Shown here: positions 7,911-16,900 of the stretch, piece after piece | How positions within the stretch are numbered: position 1 is the first letter of the stretch | How the letters are laid out: each line of letters opens with the position of its first letter | Source of the DNA: VRUE01 sp963728045 | Lineage (GTDB): Bacteria > Actinomycetota > Thermoleophilia > Solirubrobacterales > 70-9 | Direction of reading: 5' to 3' | DNA: 64,000 bases | NCBI GenBank assembly: GCA_963728045.1 | Contig: CAVSIE010000002.1 | Location: 248,001-312,000, forward strand | Notes under the pieces: model-generated | Database searches by the model: none | What the model was told of the DNA's origin: nothing | Seen by the model: the letters and a program-made list of their open reading frames with translations, nothing else | Made by a program: the position numbers and the translations under genes

Positions 7911-8215
7911 CAGCCAACCGCGTCACGCAGCGTTCGACAGGCCTGCTCCATGCGCTGATCTGAAAGTGCCGTGATTCGGCGACGAAACGCTGATCGCGGG
8001 ACCGTGTGGACGTTGTCGAAGTTGACCACGCAATCCGTGGGAAGGCCATCGTTGACCGCGGTGAGCACCAGCTCTGAGACAAGCTCCCGTCTGGTCCGAG
8101 TCAGTGCCGCCACCACGACCGCCTGAATCCGGTCGGCGACCGGATCGCGCGTGAGGACCAATACCGGGCGATCCCCGCCCGGCGTAGCGGCGAACCAGAC
8201 CTCACCCCGCCGCAT
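7907..8215 (-). CDS. MazF/PemK-type toxin
   Basis: The 102-residue product begins MRRGEVWFAATPGGDRPVLV, the standard MazF/PemK start (RGEVW, then RPVLVLTRD), and continues with DCVVNFDNVHTVPRSAFRRR, the typical mid-domain beta strand and basic segment. Family members are ribosome-independent mRNA interferases that stop growth until neutralised by the partner antitoxin. It overlaps the upstream antitoxin gene by 14 bases (8202-8215), which supports the chosen start. Its stop codon overlaps that of the convergent HAD gene. Confidence 0.9.
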   Translation of the reverse strand: MRRGEVWFAATPGGDRPVLVLTRDPVADRIQAVVVAALTRTRRELVSELVLTAVNDGLPTDCVVNFDNVHTVPRSAFRRRITALSDQRMEQACRTLRDAVGC

Positions 8216-8453
8216 CGCCCCAGTCCGCCCAATCCTCGGCAGGGCCCCAATCGGCGACCTGCGCCAGAGATTGCTCCGCATCGCTCAACGGCATGCGCTC
8301 CCATGCCTCCGCATCGACCTCGCTGCGAAGACGCACGAGGTGCCGGTGAAGAGCGTCGCGCAGGAGCTCGGAGCGATCGAGGCCTAGCGCCTCCGCCCAG
8401 CGCTGAACCTCAGCAGCTTCTGCCTCCGCGACTCGAAAGCTCAGCATCGTCAT
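8202..8453 (-). CDS. Ribbon-helix-helix antitoxin
   Basis: The 83-residue product opens MTMLSFRVAEAEAAEVQRWA, a beta strand followed by a helix, and then LGLDRSELLRDALHRHLVRL, the second helix of a ribbon-helix-helix DNA-binding domain. The acidic, tryptophan-containing C-terminus (GPAEDWADWGDAAG) is suited to wrapping a toxin. The pair order antitoxin then toxin, with a 14-base overlap, is canonical. ATG 8453 or the ATG two codons later could be used; no ribosome site is present, and a TATACT hexamer sits just 7 bases upstream of ATG 8453, so the message may be leaderless. Confidence 0.85.
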   Translation of the reverse strand: MTMLSFRVAEAEAAEVQRWAEALGLDRSELLRDALHRHLVRLRSEVDAEAWERMPLSDAEQSLAQVADWGPAEDWADWGDAAG

Positions 8454-8476
8454 ACAAAAAGTATATCACGTATGAC
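8449..8476 (-). promoter_or_regulatory. Promoter/operator of the toxin-antitoxin operon
   Basis: Perfect 7-bp inverted arms GTCATAC (8449-8455) and GTATGAC (8470-8476) enclose 14 bases containing a TATACT minus-10 hexamer on the minus strand (8465-8460). The antitoxin ATG lies inside the left arm. This geometry fits autorepression by the RHS-type beta-ribbon antitoxin family (ribbon-helix-helix proteins bind such repeats over the promoter). Confidence 0.55.
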
Positions 8477-8495
8477 AGACGGAGTCCGGCTGTTG

Positions 8496-8951
8496 CTAGT
8501 TGTCGGAGCCGACGCGGTCCCAGACGTAGAGGTCGACCGCCTCCAGGGCAAGCTCCATCAGACGCGGCGGGGAGAGCATGCCGAGGACGAGCTCGAGCGC
8601 GTCCTCCTCGGTGAGGCCGGCGTCGACCGCCTCCTCGCCGCGGAACCCGGCGGCGAGCTTCAGCGCCTCGCGCCGCTCCTCGCCGAGCGAGCCAAAGGCG
8701 CCCATGAGGAAGTCCCGATTGGGAAGCGGGTGGCCGAGCTCCATCGAGCCGTGCCAAGCGGCGAGCATCGAGAGGTCGTGCTCGTCGAGCTCGGAGAGGG
8801 CTTTCGCGTAGTGGACCTCGAGCTCGTTGTCCGGGATCTCGTCGACCCAGGCCCGCACCGCCTCGCCGAGCAGCTGTCGGCGGGCCTCGCGGCCGATCGA
8901 GTCCGACATCGCCCGAATCGCGTCGGCCGGGTCTACGAAGCAGAGCGCCAT
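8496..8951 (-). CDS. Conserved protein of unknown function, intact copy of a duplicated gene
   Basis: The 151-residue acidic, helical product (VDPADAIRAMSDSIGREARR at the start, ending LYVWDRVGSDN) has no signal peptide and no recognised motif. The alternative internal ATG at 8909 (MSDSIGREARR) would make it 137 residues. The segment 8704-8948, coding for its first half, is repeated almost exactly at 10521-10765. Downstream it is divergent from nothing; the next gene on its strand is the toxin-antitoxin operon. Family not recognised. Confidence 0.65.
   Translation of the reverse strand: MALCFVDPADAIRAMSDSIGREARRQLLGEAVRAWVDEIPDNELEVHYAKALSELDEHDLSMLAAWHGSMELGHPLPNRDFLMGAFGSLGEERREALKLAAGFRGEEAVDAGLTEEDALELVLGMLSPPRLMELALEAVDLYVWDRVGSDN
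8704..8948. repeat. Direct repeat copy 1 (245 bp)
   Basis: Matches 10521-10765 over 245 bases with no gap and about 11 differences counted by eye (roughly 95% identity). It covers the N-terminal half of the intact unknown gene at 8496-8951. Confidence 0.92.
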
Positions 8952-9007
8952 GTGGCCGCCAACTTAGAGGGGGCGTCAGACGCGAAAACGGGGAAGCCAA
9001 TCGACGC

Positions 9008-9035
9008 GACTTGCGCCAGAGGACTTGCGCCAGAG
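9008..9035. repeat. Two perfect 14-bp tandem units
   Basis: GACTTGCGCCAGAG occurs twice back to back (9008-9021 and 9022-9035), directly abutting the hairpin at 9035-9065. Confidence 0.9.
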
Positions 9036-9065
9036 GTCAGGGGGCACCTGTGGCGCCCCCTGACC
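9035..9065. terminator. Terminator-like hairpin downstream of the secreted-protein pair
   Basis: 11-bp perfect arms (9035-9045 and 9055-9065) with a 9-base loop, 35 bases after the stop of the minus-strand secreted-protein gene. It separates that transcript from the following unknown gene. Confidence 0.6.
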
Positions 9066-9100
9066 TTACGGACCTCAGAGACCAAACTTCAATCTAGATT

Positions 9101-9736
9101 TTAGAGTAAATGCAGGTGTATGTCGCTAGGAGTGACCGTCACATTTTCATCTGATTCCGCCGTATCCGGACAGAAGCCTGATTCGCCTTCTTCACTATTT
9201 GGGACGTTTTTGCTGTCGAATTTACTTGGATCGCCATGAATTTCGGATTTGGATGTGGCAGTTCCGTATAGGCATTTAATGTGGATTTTAAAAACTCTAC
9301 AGCGAAAACTGAACTCTTTGTTTGCAACATCCATTGCGCCTAATCCTAAGGTGCTGGAGCCTAAAATTGTCAGTGGCCACGGCAGACTTTCTGCTGTAGC
9401 TGTGACTAATTCACATGAGGGCGACGAACAGCCCGTTAATGTCACGCTTGTGATTGATCCTGTTGGATGAGTTGTTGCAGATCCAGCATTTGTGACTGTA
9501 CCTTCTATTTTGATGGTGCACGTAATCTCGATACCTGATAAAAATAAGTATGTTCCTGATGCACTGATTGGACCCGTAAATGGTAACTCTCCACTCGGGC
9601 ACGGTGATAATGTGCTGGCACTTAAATGACAGATGACGCTTCCTAATAACTGCGCGGAAGCCGAGTTGATTCCCAGGAACGCCATCGTGGCAATTGCTGC
9701 TGTCGTGGCAAGGCCGAGCATCTGGATGAGTCTCAT
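9101..9736 (-). CDS. Cysteine-rich secreted protein, paralogue B
   Basis: The 211-residue product starts at ATG 9736 with AAGGAG upstream and has a clear signal peptide (MRLIQMLGLATTAAIATMAF, cleavage after NSASA). The mature part has eight cysteines in the same places as the neighbouring paralogue: in SVICHL, LSPC, ITCTI, LTGC, SPSCELVTA, FRCRVF, HIKCLYG and GFCPDTAE. Even pairing suggests disulfides in an extracellular beta-rich domain. It ends VTPSDIHLHLL, nearly the same as the paralogue. It sits 32 bases downstream of the paralogue as the second gene of a tandem pair. The sequence is much AT-richer than its surroundings. Function unknown. Confidence 0.8.
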   Translation of the reverse strand: MRLIQMLGLATTAAIATMAFLGINSASAQLLGSVICHLSASTLSPCPSGELPFTGPISASGTYLFLSGIEITCTIKIEGTVTNAGSATTHPTGSITSVTLTGCSSPSCELVTATAESLPWPLTILGSSTLGLGAMDVANKEFSFRCRVFKIHIKCLYGTATSKSEIHGDPSKFDSKNVPNSEEGESGFCPDTAESDENVTVTPSDIHLHLL

Positions 9737-9768
9737 GGTCTTCTCCTTCATCTGCGGCTATAGCGCGG

Positions 9769-10407
9769 CTAGAGTAAATGCAGACTCAGGTCGCTTGGTG
9801 TGACTTTCAGGTCGAAGTGTGATTCGACCGTATCTGGACAGAAGCCAGATCCTGGAGTCTGCTCACTTAACTCTTCTAAGAGCTTGATCCTCGGATCAGG
9901 CTCGCTATGAAAAGTCATTAAATGACCTTTACTTTTGTATTTACATGTGATGTGAACGAAAAACACCCTACATCTGAACTGCTGGGCGACTTCTCCTGCC
10001 TCATGGATCGTGCCTAACCCTAATGTGGTCGACCCTAAAAAGATGAGTAACCAGGGCAGCCCTTCCGCAGAAGCCGTCACTAATTCGCACGATGAGGAAT
10101 GGCAATTCGAGAGCACATAGTCTGTCAGTACACCATGGGGATGCTTTTCTAAGCCGCCAGCATCGCTTATCGTTCCGTTGATTTTAAGATGACATAAGTA
10201 TTCCACTGGAGATAAAGATACGAATGTGCCTAACGCTGAGAATGCGCCTGTGTAGGGTAAGTGGCCACTGGCGCACGGTTCTCTAGTAAAGGGATCTAAA
10301 TGGCAGAGGACACTACCTAATAATGCGTGCTGCGCAGAAGCCGCACTAGCTCCGAGGAATGCCATCGCTGCCGTCGTGGCCAGGCCGACCATCTTGATGA
10401 GCCTCAT
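9769..10407 (-). CDS. Cysteine-rich secreted protein, paralogue A
   Basis: The 212-residue product starts at ATG 10407 with AAGGGAG upstream; open sequence further upstream is read-through of the truncated repeat and is not part of the gene. Signal peptide MRLIKMVGLATTAAMAFLGA, cleavage after SAASA. Eight cysteines align with paralogue B (SVLCHL, REPC, YLCHL, LSNC, SSSCELVTA, FRCRVF, HITCKYK, GFCPDTVE), and the shared block CELVTASAEGLPW is strongly conserved. Likely cell-surface or exported; no enzymatic motif. First gene of the tandem pair, preceded by a truncated copy of the 8496-8951 gene. AT-rich codon use suggests transfer or relaxed selection. Confidence 0.8.
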   Translation of the reverse strand: MRLIKMVGLATTAAMAFLGASAASAQHALLGSVLCHLDPFTREPCASGHLPYTGAFSALGTFVSLSPVEYLCHLKINGTISDAGGLEKHPHGVLTDYVLSNCHSSSCELVTASAEGLPWLLIFLGSTTLGLGTIHEAGEVAQQFRCRVFFVHITCKYKSKGHLMTFHSEPDPRIKLLEELSEQTPGSGFCPDTVESHFDLKVTPSDLSLHLL

Positions 10408-10483
10408 GATTCTCCCTTCGCTACGAGGTTTCCAGGGTGGCCTAGCGGTATCACGCAGCCTTTCATCAGTCAAGAAAAACTGT

Positions 10484-10765
10484 TCATTCCCCTGCGGCGG
10501 TTTGCTCGTCTCTCTGCGCCATGAGAAAGTCCCGATTGGGAAGCGGGTGGCTGAGCTCCATCGAGCCGTGCCAGGCAGCGAGCATGGACAGGTCGTGCTC
10601 GTCGAGCTCCGAGAGGGCTTTCGCGTAGTGGACCTCGAGCTCGTTGTCCGGAATCTCGTCGACCCAGGCACGCACAGCCTCGCCGAGCAGCTGTCGGCGG
10701 GCCTCGCGGCCGATCGAGTCCGACATCGCCCGAATCGCGTCGGTCGGGTCTACGAAGCAGAGCGC
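10484..10765 (-). pseudogene. Truncated copy of the 8496-8951 gene
   Basis: The sequence encodes VDPTDAIRAMSDSIGREARR onward, almost identical to the first half of the product of 8496-8951, then departs after PNRDFLM into an unrelated AQRDEQTAAGE tail and stops. The base change at the position of the original ATG (GCGCCATG in the intact copy, GCGCAATT here) removes the first start codon, though an internal ATG at 10726 remains. Best read as a duplicated gene fragment. Confidence 0.8.
10521..10765. repeat. Direct repeat copy 2 (245 bp)
   Basis: Second copy of the 8704-8948 segment, same orientation and ungapped. The two copies flank the pair of paralogous secreted-protein genes. Confidence 0.92.
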
Positions 10766-10866
10766 AATTCGCGACTCAATTTAGTGAGGCGGTAGACGCC
10801 AAATCGCAGGCGTAAAGCCGCAGCTTGCGGGGGAGCGAGCGCCGGGGCCGGACATAAGGTGGAGGA

Positions 10867-13800
10867 GTGCCGCTGAAGCTGATCCACGGACCCCCGAACT
10901 CGGGCCGCGCGGGCCGGATCCGGCGCGCCCTGACGACCGTTCTCGACCGCGATCCGGTCCTGGTCGTGCCGACCGTGGACGACGTCTACAGCTTCGAGCG
11001 GGAGCTCTGCGGCGAGGGCGCCGTGCTCGGCGCCAAGGTGGTGACCTTCGACGGGCTCTTCCAGGCGGTGGCGACGGCCGGCGGCTCACCGCCCCGTCCC
11101 GGCCTTACCCCGGCCCAGCGCCTGGGCGCCGTGGCCGCGGCGATCGCCGAGCAGCGTCCGGAGCTGCGTCCGCTGCGCGGCTCCGCCGGCCAGCCTGGCT
11201 TCCCAGTTGCGCTCGAGCGGTTGCTCGAGGAGCTCCAGGGGGCGGGCCTCGAGCCCGCTGACGTGGAGGCGGTGGCGGCGACCCTGGAGGGCTCGGCCTA
11301 CCTCGGCGACATAGCGGCCCTGTTCGCCGGCTACGCGCTGGTCCGCGACCGGCTCGGGCTCGTCGATAGGCACGGCGTCGCGCGCGAGGCGATCGACCTA
11401 CTGAGGGCCGGGGGCGCCGGCTGGTGGCCCCGACCGGTGTTCATCTACGGCTTCGACGACCTGACCCGCAACCAGCTCGACCTGATCGGCGCGCTCGCCG
11501 CGGTCGCCGAGGTGACCGTTGCCCTCCCCTACGAGGAGGGCAACGCGGCGCTCGAGGACCGGACCGCCCTGCTGCTCTCGCGCTTCGGGGAGATCGGCGT
11601 CGGCTCCACCGAGAAGCTCGATGCGGACCCGGGCAACACGCCGGAGGCGCCGCTCCTCTTCCACCTCGAGCGCGGGTTCGGCACCGCCGAGCCGGGCCGG
11701 ATGCCCGCCGACGACAGCCTCGTCCACCTGCGCTCGGCGGGCGAGCGCGGCGAGGCGGAAGCGATCGCCGTCGAGGTGGCGCGGCTGCTCGCCGGCGGCA
11801 TCGAGCCAGAGGAGATCGCGATCGTCGTGCGCGACCCGGCCCGGCGGGGCCCGCTGCTGGCGACGGTGCTCGAGTCCTATGGAATCCCGGTCGCGCTCGA
11901 GGCGGAGGTTCCGGCCGCGACGACCTCGGTGGGTGGATCGCTGATCGCCCTGCTGGAGGCGGTGCTGGGAAGCGGCAGGGCCGCGGACCTGCTGCGCTGT
12001 CTGCGCGGCCAGCCGGGCGCCCCACCGGGTCGGATCGACTGGTTCGAGCGCCGGGTCCGCCGCAACCGGATCCTTACCGCGACCGCCGCGCTGGACCTCT
12101 GGGAGGAGCGGTTCGGCGAGCTCCCCGCAGACGTCCTGCGGGTGCGGGAGACCGCCGCCCGCCCGGCGGCGCTCGCCGTGGCGATCGGCGAGATGGCGGC
12201 GGCGATGGGTGTGCGCGCGGATTCGGAGCTCGAGGCGCGAGCCGCGGCGGCGATCTCCACGGCGATGGCAGAGCGGGCGGAGCTCGATGGCCTGGCGCCG
12301 CAGCCCGACTCCCTCGCCCAGGCGCTTGCCGGAGTCGCCGTTCGGGTCTGGAGCGGCCCAGTCGGCGACCGGGTGAGGATCGCCGACCCCTACAGGGTGC
12401 GGGCCGCGCGCTTCGACAACGTCTTCGTCGCCTCCCTGCAGGAGGGCGAGTTCCCTCGTGGCGGCGCGGCGGGCGCCGACCCGTTCCTCTCCGAAGGCCA
12501 GCGGGAGTCGCTTGGCCTGCCGCCACGCCACGACACCGAGGCCGAGGAGCGTTACCTGTTCCACGCCTGCCTCGCGCTGCCGCGCAAGCGGCTCTTCCTC
12601 TCCTACCGCGACAGCGACGAGAACGGGGTGGCGGAAGCCCCCTCCCCCTTCCTCGACGACGTCCGGCGCCTGCTCGACCCGCCACCGGGAGTGGAAGACC
12701 CGGATCCGATCGAGGCGCGGATCCGCGGCCGCGACCTGGCCCGGGTCGTCCACCGGATCGCCGACGCCCCGTCGGAGACCGAGCTGGCCCGGGCGATCGC
12801 GGCCCGCGGCACGAGCGCGGACGCCGCCTCCCTGCTCGCGCCGGCGGGCGCCGAGGGCGAGGTCGCCGAGCGGATCGAGGCACGCCTGGCCGCGGCGACC
12901 CGCGCCGAGGCCGCCAGCCGGGCGCCGGGGCCGCTCTCCAACCCCGCGGTGATCGAGGCGCTGGGCGAGGCGCCCGCCTACGGCGGCACCACCATCGAGG
13001 GCTTCGACGTCTGCTCCTACCGCTGGTTCGTCTCCCACGAGCTCGCTCCCCAGCCGCTCGACCCGACGCCCGACCCGCTCCTCCAGGGCGGCATCGTGCA
13101 CGCCGTCCTCTACGCGCTCTACCGGGAGCGGCCGGGCGGCGACCCGCTCCCCCGGCCGGGCTCGCTGGACGCCTGGATCGAGCGCGGCCATGAGCTCGTC
13201 GCCGAGACCGCCGCCGCGAGGAGGATGGGCGAGCACCCCGCCGAGCGGGCGATGCTGCGCCGCATCGAGGGCCTGCTCGCCCGCTTTCTCGCCGAGGAGG
13301 GGCAGCGCGACACCGCCGGCTTCGAGCCATGGCTGCTCGAGGCGGGGTTCTCCGACGCCGAGGAGACGGAGCGGCCGGCGCTGGAGGTGGACGGCTGGCG
13401 CCTGCACGGGGCGATCGACCGGGTGGACCGGGCGCCGGACGGTCGCGCCCTGGTCCTCGACTACAAGCTCTCCGGCTCCGTCACCGCCCGCGAAAAGCTC
13501 GAGGAGGAGGCGAAGCTCCAACTGCAGCTCTACCTGATCGCCGTCGCCGAGCTCTGGGAGGCGGAGACCGTCGGCGGCCTCTACCACCCGCTGCGCGGGA
13601 CCTCGACGCGGCGCCCCCGGGGCGCAGTCCTCGAGGACGAGGCGGCCGAGCTCGTCGCGTCCTACGGGATCTCCCGCACCGACCTGGTCGACCGCGAGGG
13701 TTTCGAGGAGCTGCTCGCCGACGCCCGCCGCCGGGCCGGCGAGATCGTGGCGAGGATGCGCGCGGGGCGGATCGACCGCGACCCCGGGCCACGCGCCGGT

Positions 13801-13911
13801 CTGCGCGACCACGGGATCTGTCCGCGATTCTGCGATTTCGCGCCGATCTGCCGCCGCGACCGCGCCCCGGTCGAGCCGACGGACGACGAAGAGGACGAGG
13901 AGAGCCGGTGA
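10867..13911 (+). CDS. AddB-like helicase/nuclease subunit
   Basis: The 1014-residue product is a RecB/AddB-type protein of double-strand-break repair. Its N-terminus has a degraded Walker A (HGPPNSGRAGR, lacking GKT), as expected for an inactive AddB motor. The C-terminal PD-(D/E)XK nuclease has GAIDRVDRAPDG near 848 and VLDYKLSG near 863. Cysteines at about 715 (FDVCSYRWF) and in ICPRFCDFAPICR near 983-996 fit the four-cysteine Fe-S staple around the nuclease. GTG start at 10867 with a GGTGGAGG site very close. It overlaps the AddA-like gene by 4 bases (GTGA). AdnA is an alternative name for the same role in actinobacteria. Confidence 0.85.
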   Translation: MPLKLIHGPPNSGRAGRIRRALTTVLDRDPVLVVPTVDDVYSFERELCGEGAVLGAKVVTFDGLFQAVATAGGSPPRPGLTPAQRLGAVAAAIAEQRPELRPLRGSAGQPGFPVALERLLEELQGAGLEPADVEAVAATLEGSAYLGDIAALFAGYALVRDRLGLVDRHGVAREAIDLLRAGGAGWWPRPVFIYGFDDLTRNQLDLIGALAAVAEVTVALPYEEGNAALEDRTALLLSRFGEIGVGSTEKLDADPGNTPEAPLLFHLERGFGTAEPGRMPADDSLVHLRSAGERGEAEAIAVEVARLLAGGIEPEEIAIVVRDPARRGPLLATVLESYGIPVALEAEVPAATTSVGGSLIALLEAVLGSGRAADLLRCLRGQPGAPPGRIDWFERRVRRNRILTATAALDLWEERFGELPADVLRVRETAARPAALAVAIGEMAAAMGVRADSELEARAAAAISTAMAERAELDGLAPQPDSLAQALAGVAVRVWSGPVGDRVRIADPYRVRAARFDNVFVASLQEGEFPRGGAAGADPFLSEGQRESLGLPPRHDTEAEERYLFHACLALPRKRLFLSYRDSDENGVAEAPSPFLDDVRRLLDPPPGVEDPDPIEARIRGRDLARVVHRIADAPSETELARAIAARGTSADAASLLAPAGAEGEVAERIEARLAAATRAEAASRAPGPLSNPAVIEALGEAPAYGGTTIEGFDVCSYRWFVSHELAPQPLDPTPDPLLQGGIVHAVLYALYRERPGGDPLPRPGSLDAWIERGHELVAETAAARRMGEHPAERAMLRRIEGLLARFLAEEGQRDTAGFEPWLLEAGFSDAEETERPALEVDGWRLHGAIDRVDRAPDGRALVLDYKLSGSVTAREKLEEEAKLQLQLYLIAVAELWEAETVGGLYHPLRGTSTRRPRGAVLEDEAAELVASYGISRTDLVDREGFEELLADARRRAGEIVARMRAGRIDRDPGPRAGLRDHGICPRFCDFAPICRRDRAPVEPTDDEEDEESR

Positions 13912-16900
13912 GTGGGCGGCGGCCAACGGAGGAGCAACGCCGCGCGATCGAGGCCTCCGGCGCCGAGGTGCTGGTCGAGGCCGGCGCCGGCACCGGCAAG
14001 ACCGGCGTGATGGTCGACCGCTACTGCCGCCTGGTCTGCGACGAGGGCGTCTCCCCCGACGCCGTGCTCGCCTTCACCTTCACCGACAAGGCCGCGGCCG
14101 AGCTGCGCCAGCGGATCCGCGCCGAGATCGAGCGCCGCGCCGAGGAGGACTCGGAGCGGGCCCGGGAGTTGCTCCCCGGCCTCGGCAGCGCCCATGTGAC
14201 GACGATCCACGGGTTCTGCAACCGGCTGCTCTCCGCCCACCCGATCGCAGTCGGGATCGACCCCCGCTTCCGGGTGATCGACGCGCCCGAGGCAGAGCGG
14301 GCGGCCCGCGAGGCATTCGACGAGGCGCTCGGGGCCTTCCTCGCCGGCGGCGACCGCGAGCGGGAAGAGACGGTCGCCGCCTTCGACGTCGGCGGCCTGC
14401 GGGGAATGGTGATCGACGCCCACGCCGAGCTGCGCAGCCGCGGGGCCGCCCAACCGGAGCTGCCCGACCCCCCCACGCCGGACCTGGCCGGCGCGCTCCG
14501 CTACGCAGCCGAGGTCGCCGCGCAGACGGTCGACGAGCTGAAGGACGGCAGCGCCAACCGTGAGCTGGTCGAGCAGTCCCTGGACCTGCTCGCCAACCCC
14601 GAGCGCCCGCCGACGCTCGAGCAGCTGGCCGCGGTGCGAACGAGGAGCAAAGCGAAGCCGATGGCTGCCTACAGGGAGGCGATCGAGACGGCGCTCTCCG
14701 CCGTCGCCGAGGCAGGCGCCGGGGGGCGTGCCTACGGCCATGCCAGGGAGCTCCTAGCCCTCTTCTCCGAGCGCTTCGCGGCGGCGAAGGAGCGGCGCGC
14801 GGGAGTCGACTTCGAGGACCTGCAGATCCTCGCGGCGCAACTGCTCGAGCGAACCGAGACGGGATCCGCCTACCGGACGCGGTTCAGGCATCTCCTCGTC
14901 GACGAGTTCCAGGACACCAACCGCCTGCAGCTGCGCCTGATCGAAGCGCTGCGCGGGCCGAAGAGCCAGCTGATGGTGGTCGGCGACGAGCTGCAGTCGA
15001 TCTACGGGTTCAGGCACGCCGACCTCGAGGTGTTCCGGGAGCGGCGCGAGGCGATCGAGGCGAGCCCCGACGGCACGGCGATCCCCCTGAGCGGCAACTT
15101 CCGCTCGCGACCGGAGGTGATCGGCGCCGTCAACGCGATCGGCGAGAAGCTGCTCGGCGAAGACTTCCGCCCGCTGCGGGTGGGCGCCCCGCCGGAGCGC
15201 CCCGACCCGCCCGGAGAGGGACCGGCGGTCGAGCTGTTGCTCACCGGTCGCGACGAGTGGGACGACAGTGAGATCCGCCTCGATCCCGCGACCGACGCCC
15301 GCACCCCGGCCAACCAGCTGGCGGAGGCGCGCTTCCTCGCCGCCCGCCTGCGTGAGCTGGCAGACCAGGGCGTGGACCGGGGCGCGATGGTCGTGCTGCT
15401 GCGCTCCTTCACAAGGCTCGACGCCCACGAGGACTCGCTCGAGCGAGCAGGCCTGCGTCCCTACGTCGTCGGCGGGCGCGGCTACTGGTCCCAGCAGCAG
15501 GTGGCCGACGTCTGCACGCTACTGGCGACGATCGCCAACCCGCTCGACGACCAGTCCCTGCTCGGGGCGCTCGCCTCCCCCGCCTGCGGCGTCGCGCCGG
15601 ACACGCTCTGGCTGCTGCGCGCCGCGGCCGGCAAGGGCCGTCACCTTTGGCCGGCGCTGGAACAGGCGACCGGTCTGGGCGAAGACGAGGACGCCGACCG
15701 GGCGCGGCTGGAGGCGATCCCCGACGCCGAGCTCGAGCTGCTGCGCGGCTTCGCCGAGACCCTGCGCGATCTGCGCCGCCGCGCAACCTCGCTCTCGCTC
15801 CCGGGGCTTATCGACGCCGTCGTCACCGAGACCGGCTACGACCTGGCAGTGCTGATGCGTCCCGCCGGCGAGGCGCGCTTCGCCAACGTGCGCAAGCTGA
15901 TGCGCCTCGCCTCCGACTTCGAGTCCGCCGAGGGCCGCGACCTGCGGGGCCTGCTCGACTTCCTCGCGGCGCGCGCTGACGCCGACGCCGACGCGCAGGC
16001 GGCGACCGCGGTCGAGGGCCACGACGGCGTGCGGATCATGACCATCCACAGCGCCAAGGGCCTCGAGTTCGACGTGGTCGCGATCCCGCACCTCTCGCGG
16101 GGCCTGCTGCCCTTCTCGGGGACGCCCCTGCTGACCCTGGGCCGCGAGCAGGAGCAGCCGCGGGTCGGCATGCAGCTGCGCCGGCTCGGCGCGCGCGGGG
16201 TCAACCTCTACTCCCAGCGCGAGCTCTACGAGGAGGCGCAGGCGCGCGAAGCCGAGGAGGAGCTGCGGCTCTTCCACGTCGGCGCGACGCGAGCGCGCGA
16301 ACGGCTGCTGCTGAGCGGCGTGGTGAATCCCGCCCCCAGCACCCAGGCGACCCCGGGGATGGCGGTGATCGAGCGCATCGCCGCCGCCTTCGAGATCGAC
16401 CGCGAGGGCGACTCCACGGTCGCGGTCCCCGCGCCCGAGTCCCGGCCGGGACTCGACCTGGCCTTCGAGCCATCGGAGATCGCGGTCAAGGTCAGCCTTG
16501 CCTCACCCGAGCGGGCACGGGAGCTGGCTGCGATGCGCCGGGAGCCGGCAGCGGCACCCGAGCCCGGCGAGGGCCCCGCGCCCTTGGTCGGCCGGCTGTC
16601 CCCGCAGGCTCCGGCCCGGCCGCTCTCCTACACCGCGATCGCCGCCGACGGCGAGGGCGCGCCGACCGGCAGCGACGCCGTGCTCCGTGAAAGTGTCGGC
16701 GAGGGCTCCGCCGTAGGCGAGGAGGCGGCCGCCAGGGGCAGGGCGGTGCACGCGCTGCTCGAGTGGAGCCAGGCAAACGAGTGGCAGGAGCCCTCGGCGG
16801 AGCTGGTCGGCCGGATCGCGGCCTCCGCCGAGGTCGACGCAGGGACGGAGCTGTCGGCAGACGGGCTACTGGAGCCGTTCCGCGCCTGGCTGGGGTCGAG

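Noticed and set aside
11398..13926. 842-codon minus-strand frame across the AddB-like gene
   Set aside because: Antisense of a well-supported helicase-nuclease gene; typical GC-driven shadow.
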